20,790 bases of DNA, from positions 1 through 20,790 of the forward strand of contig DASSHC010000237.1 of assembly GCA_035693105.1 (NCBI GenBank), given 5' to 3'. Under the pieces are notes generated by a model that searched no databases, was not told the DNA's origin, and was given only the letters and a program-made list of their open reading frames with translations. Below are positions 7,920 to 14,192 of the stretch, piece by piece (position 1 is the stretch's first letter; the number at the start of each line of letters is the position of its first letter). Source of the stretch: DASSHC01 sp035693105 (GTDB taxonomy: Bacteria; Chloroflexota; Chloroflexia; Thermomicrobiales; Thermomicrobiaceae). The position numbers and the translations under genes are program-made.

Positions 7920-8435
7920 ATGAGCAAACGATCAACCCGGACCGATAGCCCGCGTGCTCGCACGTTGGCCAAGAACGTGGAGTCGGCCAACGACGCATTG
8001 GTCGCGACGGTCGAGCGACTCTCAGATGCCCAGTGGCAGGCGATCACGGCCGCGGAGGGCTGGTCGATCGGTGTCACCGCTCACCATGTCGCCCAGGCCT
8101 ATCCCTCCCTGCGCCGCACCGTTGCCACGATTGCCGCCGGTGGATCAGTCGCGACGACTCGGGCCATGCTCGACCAAAGCAATGCCCAACATGCCATCAA
8201 ATCCCGAGAAGTACGCCAGGACGAGACGCTGGCTGAACTGCGGCACAACGGGGCCGAGCTCGTCAGCTTCCTCCGCGAGCTGACCGACGCGCAGCTCGAG
8301 GCGACGGGCCACGTGCCCCTGCTCGGTGCCGCCCCGGTGAGCGTCGAGCAGGTCATCGAGCGGCTGGTCCTGCGCCACAGCGAGGTGCACTTGGAGAGCA
8401 TCCGCCAAACCATCAGCGACGACGCGGCGGAGTAG
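7920..8435 (+). CDS. DinB-like four-helix-bundle protein
   Basis: This 171-residue, largely helical protein has the DinB/mycothiol-dependent-enzyme layout. A GWSIGVTAHHVAQ segment (48-60) corresponds to the family's GWS..../H block, and LRHSEVHLESI (151-161) supplies the later histidines. H55 or H56 with H153 and H157 could form the family's metal-binding triad. Family members are metal-dependent thiol-transferase or hydrolase-like proteins; the activity of this one is unknown. The ATG at 7920 follows a long purine-rich Shine-Dalgarno (GGAAGAGAGG); longer in-frame starts add only low-complexity arginine-rich sequence. It is the first plus-strand gene of the copy-2 promoter, with a leader of about 140 nt. 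Confidence 0.8.
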   Translation: MSKRSTRTDSPRARTLAKNVESANDALVATVERLSDAQWQAITAAEGWSIGVTAHHVAQAYPSLRRTVATIAAGGSVATTRAMLDQSNAQHAIKSREVRQDETLAELRHNGAELVSFLRELTDAQLEATGHVPLLGAAPVSVEQVIERLVLRHSEVHLESIRQTISDDAAE

Positions 8436-8443
8436 GGAATCAC

Positions 8444-8488
8444 GCGCTGCGCGGCATCGTGCCGCGAGCGCAAGCGTACGTCCGCTTG
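8444..8488 (+). terminator. Two tandem hairpins after the DinB-like gene
   Basis: A 12-bp stem with one bulged G and a tcg loop (8444-8471) starts 8 nt after the stop. It is immediately followed by CAAGCG-tacgtc-CGCTTG (8471-8488). The first is very stable. Neither has a U tract, so complete termination, partial readthrough into the surface-protein gene, and mRNA processing all remain open. Confidence 0.45.
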
Positions 8489-8548
8489 GGTCACCAGCGC
8501 GTGGCCCGGCGGGGCCTCCGCGGGAGGCAGGAAAGGAACGGGGTTCGC

Positions 8549-9592
8549 ATGCGTATCGAAGCTCATCCCAAGACACGGCAGACGGAGGCGCGGCTAAACG
8601 ACGGAGAGAAGCGGTCTCTTCGCTCCAAGGTTGGGCAGCGGTCCAGCGGCCGTGCCGTTGCCAGACGCGTGTTCCGGCTCCTGGCGGTGGTGTCGCTGCT
8701 GACGTTCACGCTGGTTGCGTCGGCAGCCGCCCAGGGAACGCCGTCGATCACGGTTGTCTCGCCCACGCCCGGAGAGAAGATCACCACGACCGATATCGCG
8801 GTGCAGGTGAAGACGAGCGACATCGACACTGCCTGCCAATGGGTCGGCACGCCCGACAAAGCGGGACAGGGGAACATCCACGCGTTCCTCGACAAGGCGA
8901 GCCTGGGGACCCTGATTAACATCTATTGCGGGACGGACACGTTCACGATCCCCGGCGAAGGGATCACGCCAGGGCAACACACCCTGTTCATCGATCTCGC
9001 CAGCAACACCCACGCGGATATGGCAGATACGATGCAAAAGGTGGAGTTCGACTACGAGCCGGCAACGCCGAAGCCGCTGCCCGCGGCCAAGCCTGCTGGC
9101 GCCACTCCGACCATCCAGATCGTGAGCCCGGCGGACGGCGCGACCGTTGACTCGCAGCTCACGCTCCAGCTCAAGTGGGATAACTTCACCCCGACGTGCG
9201 ACCTGGAAGGCAAGCCCGTGGTCGCGGGTTACGGGCATCTCCACGTGGTGATCGATGCGGAGAAGGCGTCATCGCCGCTGGCCGGCTTGGTCGCGATGCC
9301 CTGCCAGTCGTCGGTGCCGCTCGACCTCAGCGGTTGGTCGGCCGGGCAGCATACGATCATGGTTGCCCTGGCGCAGAACGACCACACTCCGGTGCCGAAC
9401 GCTCAGATGGCCAGCATCACGGTCACGCTGGATAACTCGGCAGGTGCGGGCGGGCAGGTCATGCCTGCCACCGGCCAGCCGCGATCTGACGCGGCTAGCG
9501 TCTCTCCGGCCATCGCCGTGCTGACGGTGTTCGGAATCGGGTTGGCCGCCGCGGGTGTGACGATGCGCCGCCGCCGGACGCGGAACGTCTGA
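8549..9592 (+). CDS. Sortase-anchored surface protein with two repeated domains (MPATG signal)
   Basis: This 347-residue exported protein has a long basic N-region, a hydrophobic signal core (residues 42-61) ending ASAAAQ, and two tandem domains of about 105 residues (64-170 and 186-296). Each domain begins with an I.VVSP/IVSP.DG strand and contains a pair of cysteines (C96/C127 and C217/C252). Each also carries a histidine-centred strand (GNIHAFLD, GHLHVVID) and a GQHT strand near its end. A proline/alanine-rich linker joins them. The C-terminus is a classic sorting signal: MPATG (305-309), a hydrophobic helix (319-338) and an RRRR tail. A sortase gene lies two genes downstream, so this is its likely substrate. 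Function is unknown; a ligand-binding or copper-related surface role is only contextual. The ATG at 8549 gives the shortest complete signal region. Confidence 0.85.
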   Translation: MRIEAHPKTRQTEARLNDGEKRSLRSKVGQRSSGRAVARRVFRLLAVVSLLTFTLVASAAAQGTPSITVVSPTPGEKITTTDIAVQVKTSDIDTACQWVGTPDKAGQGNIHAFLDKASLGTLINIYCGTDTFTIPGEGITPGQHTLFIDLASNTHADMADTMQKVEFDYEPATPKPLPAAKPAGATPTIQIVSPADGATVDSQLTLQLKWDNFTPTCDLEGKPVVAGYGHLHVVIDAEKASSPLAGLVAMPCQSSVPLDLSGWSAGQHTIMVALAQNDHTPVPNAQMASITVTLDNSAGAGGQVMPATGQPRSDAASVSPAIAVLTVFGIGLAAAGVTMRRRRTRNV

Positions 9593-9604
9593 ACGCCGGG
9601 CTCG

Positions 9605-9650
9605 TGGCGGCGCGGGTAGCGAATCTCCCTTCGCACTGCCCCCGCCGCCA
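9605..9650 (+). other. Branched intercistronic hairpin
   Basis: TGGCGGCG (9605-9612) pairs perfectly with CGCCGCCA (9643-9650). GGG/CCC extends the stem after a bulge, and a second hairpin, GCGAA-tctccc-TTCGC (9619-9634), is nested inside. It lies between the surface-protein and cupredoxin genes. It could set relative expression by termination or RNA processing; no U tract follows. Confidence 0.45.
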
Positions 9651-9683
9651 GGGGCCGCCGATCCGCGCGGGGAAAGGAGATCA

Positions 9684-10265
9684 ATGCGAATGACCGTTCG
9701 ATGGAGCCGGCGGCAGTTTCTGGGGCGGGCGATGGTCTGCGGCGTGGGCCTGCCGAGCCTGCTGCTCGCCGGCTGCGGGAGCTCTCGTCCCACGAACACA
9801 GCTACTTCGCCCGCCGGAACGTCCCCAGCCGGCGCCACCGGGGCGACGCCAGTCGCCACGATGCCAGCCGGGATGTCGATGACCAGTCCAAGCCCCGCGG
9901 TGGCTGGCACCCGCACCCCCTCGGCCCCGGCCACGGCTGGCGCCACACCTCCCGTCGCCTCACCGGCGCCGCCAGGGTCCGGCACATCAACGCCGGTGGC
10001 GGTTCGGATCGTTGAGCCGAGCACCGACTATCGCACATGGACCTACGAACCGCCGGAGGCACGTGTCCCGATCGGGGCGACAGTCAACTGGACGAATACG
10101 GGCGGAGCCGCGCACACCGTGACGGCGGACGATGGCACATCATTCGACTCTGGACCGATCGCGCCTGGTCAAGGCTTCTCGCTGGTGATGAAGGCGGCCG
10201 GCACCTTCCCATATCACTGCAGCCTTCATCCATGGATGAAGGCCAAGATTACGGTAACCGCGTGA
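9684..10265 (+). CDS. Cupredoxin (plastocyanin-like) lipoprotein
   Basis: This 193-residue exported blue-copper-type protein has a twin-arginine-like start (SRRQFLG, 8-14) and a hydrophobic stretch ending in a lipobox (LLAGC, C31), suggesting a Tat-exported lipoprotein. A Thr/Pro/Ala-rich spacer of about 70 residues (32-105) would hold the C-terminal domain away from the membrane. The cupredoxin domain (about 106-193) carries all four type 1 copper ligands: H144 (AAHTV) and C179, H182, M185 (YHCSLHPWM). An electron-transfer or copper-binding role outside the membrane is expected; the partner is unknown. A strong GGAAAGGAG Shine-Dalgarno precedes the ATG at 9684. The stop overlaps the sortase GTG (GTGA), so the two are coupled. 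Confidence 0.9.
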   Translation: MRMTVRWSRRQFLGRAMVCGVGLPSLLLAGCGSSRPTNTATSPAGTSPAGATGATPVATMPAGMSMTSPSPAVAGTRTPSAPATAGATPPVASPAPPGSGTSTPVAVRIVEPSTDYRTWTYEPPEARVPIGATVNWTNTGGAAHTVTADDGTSFDSGPIAPGQGFSLVMKAAGTFPYHCSLHPWMKAKITVTA

Positions 10266-11110
10266 CCCAGAGCGACGCCGCTGGCGAGGAACACCCTGGA
10301 CGGGCACGATCGGGGCGAAAACGCGGCCGTAAGACTCTCCGTGATCGACAGAGCTCCATATTCGCGAACCTCCTGATCCTGCTCGGAATGATGTTCCTCG
10401 GCGCCGCCCTGATCATCTCCGCCGGCGCATCGGCCGGCCCACCCCCGGCTGATGTGAGTAGTTCTCAGGCCTCAGCCGAGACGCTGGTCCGGAAACCGAC
10501 CCGATCGTTGTGGCCACCGCTGCTCCGAGCGAAAGCGGTGCCACACAGCGTTACGCCGGTCGAACCGGCGGTGACACCGTCCGAACGACCGGCGCCAGGA
10601 GCACCAGCCGGCCTTCAAGGGGTTTCTCCACGTACGTCCACACCCACACCGAAGTTGGCGCTGCCCCCTGCCACGGAGATCGCGATTCCAGCAGCCGGCA
10701 TCGACACCCATATCGTGGAGGTCGCGCCCGAGGTCGTAACCATCGACGGCCAGTCCGTGATCCAGGGACAGGTCGCCGACTTCGCCGCCGGCCATGATGC
10801 GGTGTCGGCCAACCCGGGTGAGGGAGGGAACATCGTGATCGCCGGTCATGATGATTGGAAGGGCGAGGTCTTCAAGAACCTCCACACGGTCAACCTGGGC
10901 GATCAGGTCGTCCTTACCGCACCTGGAGCGACGCACCGATACACCATCACCGAGATCCACTACCGCCAAGAGGTGGGTGTACCGCTCGCCGAGCGGCTGG
11001 CCACCGGACAATTCCTGGCACCGATGCCGGAGGAGCGGGTCACGCTCGTGACCTGCTGGCCGTACGGGGTCGATAGCCATCGCCTGATCGTCGTCGCCAA
11101 ACCGGCGTAG
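10262..11110 (+). CDS. Sortase (cysteine transpeptidase)
   Basis: This 282-residue protein has a basic cytoplasmic N-terminus, one membrane anchor (about residues 33-58), a Pro/Thr-rich linker and a C-terminal sortase domain (about 138-282). The catalytic triad is visible: H196 in IVIAGHDDW, C265 in TLVTCWP and R274 in DSHRLIV. Sortases cleave LPxTG-like signals between T and G and attach the protein to the cell envelope. The MPATG protein at 8549-9592 is the obvious local substrate. The sortase class cannot be settled from the motif alone. The GTG at 10262 overlaps the cupredoxin stop as GTGA; an in-frame ATG at 10232 is possible but has no Shine-Dalgarno. Confidence 0.92.
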   Translation: MTQSDAAGEEHPGRARSGRKRGRKTLRDRQSSIFANLLILLGMMFLGAALIISAGASAGPPPADVSSSQASAETLVRKPTRSLWPPLLRAKAVPHSVTPVEPAVTPSERPAPGAPAGLQGVSPRTSTPTPKLALPPATEIAIPAAGIDTHIVEVAPEVVTIDGQSVIQGQVADFAAGHDAVSANPGEGGNIVIAGHDDWKGEVFKNLHTVNLGDQVVLTAPGATHRYTITEIHYRQEVGVPLAERLATGQFLAPMPEERVTLVTCWPYGVDSHRLIVVAKPA

Positions 11111-11200
11111 CGGCCGTGCCCGGAATCTCGACCCGCCACCCTCGAGCGGATAGCTCTCCATCGGTTCTTGCGCGTGCGACGACAGGCTGTGCCCAGGAGT

Positions 11201-11773
11201 CTACGGGAGGATATCGTCCAGCGCGAGCTGGAGCGCGGGCAGGGTGGTGGGTGGGATCGCCTCACCCGGGCGGAAGATGGTGGCGACCCGGTAGCTCTCG
11301 GCGGTCGGCTCACTGTAGCGCGTGATCAACCGACCGGGAAGGTCGACGACCCAGGTCTCCGGGATGCCGGCGCGGACGTAGCGCGGGAGCTTGACGTCGC
11401 GGTCGTAGGCCAGCGTGCGGTCGGCGACCTCGATGAGGAGGAGGACGTCGGACGGGAGGGGGTGGCCGGGATGCTGCCGCGCGACCCTCCGGAGCACGGC
11501 CACGTCCGGCTGGGGCTCGTCGCGCGGGCCGAGCATGATGGGGTTCTGAATGCTGACGATGGCACCCCCGCCAAGCGCCAGGACGGTGATTTCGGTGAGT
11601 TGGTCTACGCACCTGGCATGCGGCACTCCGATGGGATTCATCGCCACGATCTCGCCGTCGAGCAGCTCAACCCGGTCATCCTCCCCGAAGATGCCTGCCT
11701 CGCCCATGCGCTGGAAGTCGTCCACGCTGAACCGGTAGCGCGTGAGCACCTGGGAGGGTGTGGTGGTCGCCAT
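11201..11773 (-). CDS. Uma2 family (DUF820) PD-(D/E)XK-type protein
   Basis: This 190-residue protein follows the Uma2/DUF820 pattern: FSVDDF..M (residues 15-23), RVELLDGEIVAMNP (34-47), the core QPDVAVL (88-94) with D90, LLLIEVADRT (111-120) with E115, and KLPRYVRAGIPETWVVDL (128-145). The arrangement D90 ... E-V-A with K128 matches a restriction-endonuclease-like fold. The family is abundant in cyanobacteria and Chloroflexota, and its cellular role is unknown. The ATG at 11773 has GGAAGG 7 nt upstream, better than the in-frame start at 11800. It converges on the sortase gene. Its upstream edge lies only 38 nt from the tRNA-Lys fragment that marks the left end of the island. Confidence 0.88.
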   Translation of the reverse strand: MATTTPSQVLTRYRFSVDDFQRMGEAGIFGEDDRVELLDGEIVAMNPIGVPHARCVDQLTEITVLALGGGAIVSIQNPIMLGPRDEPQPDVAVLRRVARQHPGHPLPSDVLLLIEVADRTLAYDRDVKLPRYVRAGIPETWVVDLPGRLITRYSEPTAESYRVATIFRPGEAIPPTTLPALQLALDDILP

Positions 11774-11811
11774 ACGGATACCTTCCGACGTGGGATTCAC
11801 TTTCTCGATGC

Positions 11812-11856
11812 CTGAGTGAGCCGCCAGGGACTCGAACCCCGAACCCGCTGATTAAG
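11812..11856. repeat. Distal attachment-site copy (tRNA-Lys 3' fragment)
   Basis: These 45 bases are identical to 14031-14075. In tRNA orientation (minus strand) they run from the anticodon CTT through the T arm and acceptor strand and five bases beyond the discriminator. The 5' half of a tRNA is absent: the next bases (11857 onward) are unrelated to tRNA-Lys. It is therefore a duplicated att core and not a functional gene. Confidence 0.88.
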
Positions 11857-11861
11857 CGCCC

Positions 11862-11877
11862 CAGAACGCTTGTTCTG
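11862..11877. repeat. Short palindrome next to the left att copy
   Basis: CAGAAC-gctt-GTTCTG is a perfect inverted repeat 6 nt inside the left att copy. It could be a recombinase arm site or a regulator operator for the downstream gene; there is no direct support for either. Confidence 0.3.
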
Positions 11878-12071
11878 CGTGGTGACGCGCTGTATGATCT
11901 ACTGCGTTCGTACGCGACAGAGGTTAGCGGTCCATGCGGCCCAATGCTGCCAAATCCAGACCGTTACAGCAAGGATGCAACCATGATGCAACCGCGATCG
12001 TCAACGAAAAACTCCGCGCCGCTGCCACGGCCGGAGCGATGGCGAACGACGAGCAAGGAGTCGAGCGCCCG

Positions 12072-12992
12072 ATGAGTGTACGACATCACCGGCAACTGGT
12101 TTCCCCAGTGGCGGAGCGACGCGAATTGCGCCGCGAATTGATAGCCTGCTACCGCAACGATCCGAGGTTCGATGCCATCGTTCAGCAGGATATTCGGCCG
12201 TTGTGGACGGAACTCAATCAAGGTTGTGACGTTCAGGCGCTGATAGTCGAGCACATTTCGGCTGTAGGCGACGGCTGCCAGCGGCTGATGCAATGGCCGT
12301 CACCTAAGAAGCAGGCGCAAATCGCTTCAGGTGGAACCGTTTACCCCTACTTTGCTTACCTCGAAGCCGTCCAAGATCGCTGCTCGGAACTCAGCGAATA
12401 TGTGGATGCGGTGTTTGAGCGCGGGGTACGGCCACTGGGCCTCTTGCAACACGGGCGGCCGGCGCACTGGCCGGCTTCTTTTGTCCACGCCAGCGCATCT
12501 TCCGTTCCCTACCCGGTCAACCCGGAGTATTGGACGCACCCCTTCACCTACGACAACGACCCCGACACTGACCCCGATGACCCACCAATAGCGGACGAGC
12601 ATGTCGCTCGTTTTTGGTTGGAGATTGCGGTAAGTCCCGATCTTGGCGCTGCGACTTTGTCTCGGCCGGACCGCGCCTGGGATGGCTCCGGGCCTTTTTC
12701 GAATTGGCAGCCGGATGCGGTAGTCGATAACGGCCCAATCTCCGATCCTTCCCTGGCCTTCCTCGAACTGCAAGCGCTGGATGCGGTCCGGGCATGGTTT
12801 GCCGAAGCGCGTCAGGGGTATCGTGATCGCTTCCCACACAAGAATCCCACAACATCTCGGCGGCAACTAGCCGACCTTCGCGCATTTCACCGGCTCTTGT
12901 TTTACCGAAACTGGATTCCGGATGTTGCTGAGAGGAAGCGCGTTCGGCGGTTGGCAGACACCATCGGCGTAGACTGGCCTCGCCATCGCTAG
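12072..12992 (+). CDS. Hypothetical protein of unknown family (island cargo)
   Basis: This is a 306-residue soluble protein with no signal peptide or membrane segment. I recognise no family. It is rich in Arg, Asp, Pro and Trp. Visible features are a helical N-terminal region with many charged residues and a strongly acidic DNDPDTDPDDPP stretch near the middle. A REARQ-like basic helical C-terminus ends DTIGVDWPRHR. No integrase tetrad (R...HxxR...Y), helicase or nuclease motif is evident. The ATG at 12072 follows AAGGAG at a somewhat long 11 nt; in-frame ATGs at 12039 and 11934 would lengthen it by 11 or 46 residues. It is the largest gene of the tRNA-Lys island and is transcribed towards the HTH/nuclease-like pair. 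Confidence 0.7.
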   Translation: MSVRHHRQLVSPVAERRELRRELIACYRNDPRFDAIVQQDIRPLWTELNQGCDVQALIVEHISAVGDGCQRLMQWPSPKKQAQIASGGTVYPYFAYLEAVQDRCSELSEYVDAVFERGVRPLGLLQHGRPAHWPASFVHASASSVPYPVNPEYWTHPFTYDNDPDTDPDDPPIADEHVARFWLEIAVSPDLGAATLSRPDRAWDGSGPFSNWQPDAVVDNGPISDPSLAFLELQALDAVRAWFAEARQGYRDRFPHKNPTTSRRQLADLRAFHRLLFYRNWIPDVAERKRVRRLADTIGVDWPRHR

Positions 12993-13053
12993 CGACCATC
13001 CCAAAAACTGCCCTGATCATCCGTTGGTTGTTGTCTCGTGTAGCCTCAGGGTG

Positions 13054-13111
13054 CTCCTACGCTACAGATAGCGCAACTTGCGCAACACGGGGCGAGCGTT
13101 CAGCGTAGGAG
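13054..13111 (+). promoter_or_regulatory. Inverted repeat that can sequester the HTH gene's ribosome-binding site
   Basis: CTCCTACGCT (13054-13063) is perfectly complementary to AGCGTAGGAG (13102-13111). The right arm contains the Shine-Dalgarno AGGAG of the HTH gene at 13117. Between the arms lies a separate perfect palindrome, GCGCAA-c-TTGCGC (13071-13083). In RNA the long stem would hide the ribosome-binding site. In DNA either palindrome could be an operator for the encoded HTH protein. Confidence 0.55.
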
Positions 13112-13116
13112 GCAGC

Positions 13117-13323
13117 ATGTCCACCACTCCCCGACGACGGACCCTCACGGTAGAGGAAGCCGCGCAAGCACTCGGCATAAGCCGCAGGCTGGCCCGCGAG
13201 GCTGTGAGCATCTGTCAGATGGCGACTGTTCGGCTTGGCCGGCAGTTGGTGGTGCCGCGAGGCGCCCTTGAGCGGTTTCTGAGGAAACAGCGCGACACTA
13301 GGCGGGGCCACGATGTGGCATAG
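13117..13323 (+). CDS. Excisionase-type helix-turn-helix DNA-binding protein
   Basis: This 68-residue protein has the layout of small excisionase/MerR-like HTH proteins: TLTVEEAAQALGISRRLAREAV (residues 9-30) forms the helix-turn-helix, followed by the wing VRLGRQLVVPRGALERFL (37-54). Such proteins act as recombination directionality factors or as transcription regulators and antitoxins. The ATG at 13117 has a strong AGGAGG 5 nt upstream, within an inverted repeat that may control its translation. The last 11 bases overlap the next gene, so the two are co-translated. Within a tRNA-bounded island an excisionase role is plausible; overlap with a nuclease-like gene makes an antitoxin or autorepressor role equally plausible. 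Confidence 0.82.
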   Translation: MSTTPRRRTLTVEEAAQALGISRRLAREAVSICQMATVRLGRQLVVPRGALERFLRKQRDTRRGHDVA

Positions 13324-13714
13324 GGACACGGGAAGTGATGAGCCGCGCGAACTCGGGCGAATTAATGACCGCCTCGCGGCATTGATCGCCGAACGTACAT
13401 CCGCGCGAATGGTCCGGGTCTCGGCGCGTGTCGAGCGTCATTACCGGGAGCACGCCAGTGAATTTGATATGGCCCGTGCCGAAGCAATGCTCCCCACGAT
13501 GATCGCAGACCCGCGCGCGGTTTACGTCGGACGGAAGTTGAACTCGCTCGTCTTCGTCGACGACTGGGACACGGCTTATCTCTTGGCAGCCTCGATCAAG
13601 GCACTTCCGGGTGAACTGTGGCTCGAGACACTGTATGTGACGAGAACGCAGCGCTTCTTACGGCGCCGTTGGACCCAGCACGGACCGCTGTATGTGCGAC
13701 TTGAAAAGATGTAG
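13313..13714 (+). CDS. Phage barnase/EndoU/ColicinE5/RelE-like (PBECR-type) nuclease-like protein
   Basis: This 133-residue basic protein has a helical N-terminal half (ERHYREHASEF, about 43-53) followed by a compact beta-rich C-terminal half. Its sequence order IADPRAVYVGRK-LNSLVFVDDW-TAYLLAASIK-ELWLETLYVT resembles the PBECR nuclease pattern of phage-associated small RNases, in which a DP-x-x-V/I-Y strand is followed by successive core strands. The match is by eye and moderate. Candidate catalytic residues are histidines H44 and H48 and the arginines and tyrosines of the C-terminal half; none can be assigned. The start overlaps the HTH gene by 11 bp, a typical arrangement for toxin-antitoxin pairs. 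Alternatively it is an uncharacterised mobile-element protein. Confidence 0.55.
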   Translation: MWHRDTGSDEPRELGRINDRLAALIAERTSARMVRVSARVERHYREHASEFDMARAEAMLPTMIADPRAVYVGRKLNSLVFVDDWDTAYLLAASIKALPGELWLETLYVTRTQRFLRRRWTQHGPLYVRLEKM

Positions 13715-14030
13715 GAGGGCGCTTGGCCGGACAGGCTACCCGGCATCAATCCCCCACTGAAGGGGGTCAGTGGAACCTGATTTTCCACACTCAAGCGCCA
13801 TCCTAAGTATACCCTCCCTTATGTAGGCTGTCGAGGTCGAAAGGAGCCCACGCGCTGCCTCGACGCGGAGGAATCCAATGTTTAGGCACGGGCGACGTAG
13901 AGGACCAGTACAAGACGTACGCGAATGTGACGGGTGCGACCGAACGATGCGACGTTGGATCGTACGCCAGCGAGAAAGGGAGCCGCGACTGGCGCCCGAC
14001 TCCATTTTCCGCATCAGACTAGGCCTCTGA

Positions 14031-14035
<5 letters not shown>
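13715..14035. other. Gene-free right end of the island
   Basis: I see no supported gene in this 321-bp stretch. It contains CCACTGA-aggggg-TCAGTGG (13754-13773), a 7-bp hairpin 40 nt after the nuclease-like gene followed by a short TTTT, so it may be a weak terminator. It also holds a wider inverted repeat, GTCGAGG/CCTCGAC (13830-13836 and 13858-13864). Lower GC than the flanking genes and the lack of coding signal fit non-coding recombination-end DNA or a decayed mobile element. Confidence 0.4.
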
Positions 14036-14108
<73 letters not shown>

Positions 14109-14113
14109 AGCCG

Positions 14114-14129
14114 CTCGGGATTGCCCGAG
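14114..14129 (-). other. Hairpin in the tRNA-Lys leader
   Basis: CTCGGG-attg-CCCGAG forms a 6-bp perfect stem just 5' of the mature tRNA. It may help define the 5' leader for RNase P or isolate the tRNA from the upstream glucosidase transcript. Confidence 0.3.
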
Positions 14130-14137
14130 ACTGTGAA

Positions 14138-14166
14138 AGTATACTCAATCGCGCATCTCCGGGCAA
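14138..14166 (-). promoter_or_regulatory. Sigma-70-type promoter of tRNA-Lys
   Basis: On the minus strand, TTGCCC (14166-14161) and TATACT (14143-14138) are separated by exactly 17 bp. This predicts a start about 23 nt upstream of the mature tRNA. It is the best two-hexamer promoter seen in the window. Confidence 0.7.
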
Positions 14167-14192
14167 ACCGCTGGCGCAGGCTCCCGCCCCGT

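Noticed and set aside
11819..11880. A second tRNA gene at the left end of the island
   Set aside because: Only the 3' half matches tRNA-Lys; the bases that should form the 5' half are unrelated, so no cloverleaf is possible.
11857..13715. An integrase gene expected for the tRNA-Lys island
   Set aside because: No reading frame on either strand shows the tyrosine-recombinase R...HxxR...Y pattern or a serine-recombinase N-terminus.
13736..13800. Possible insertion-sequence end around the CCCCC...GGGGGTCAGTGG segment
   Set aside because: There is an inverted repeat and the impression of IS21-like ends, but no transposase, no partner end and no target duplication were found.
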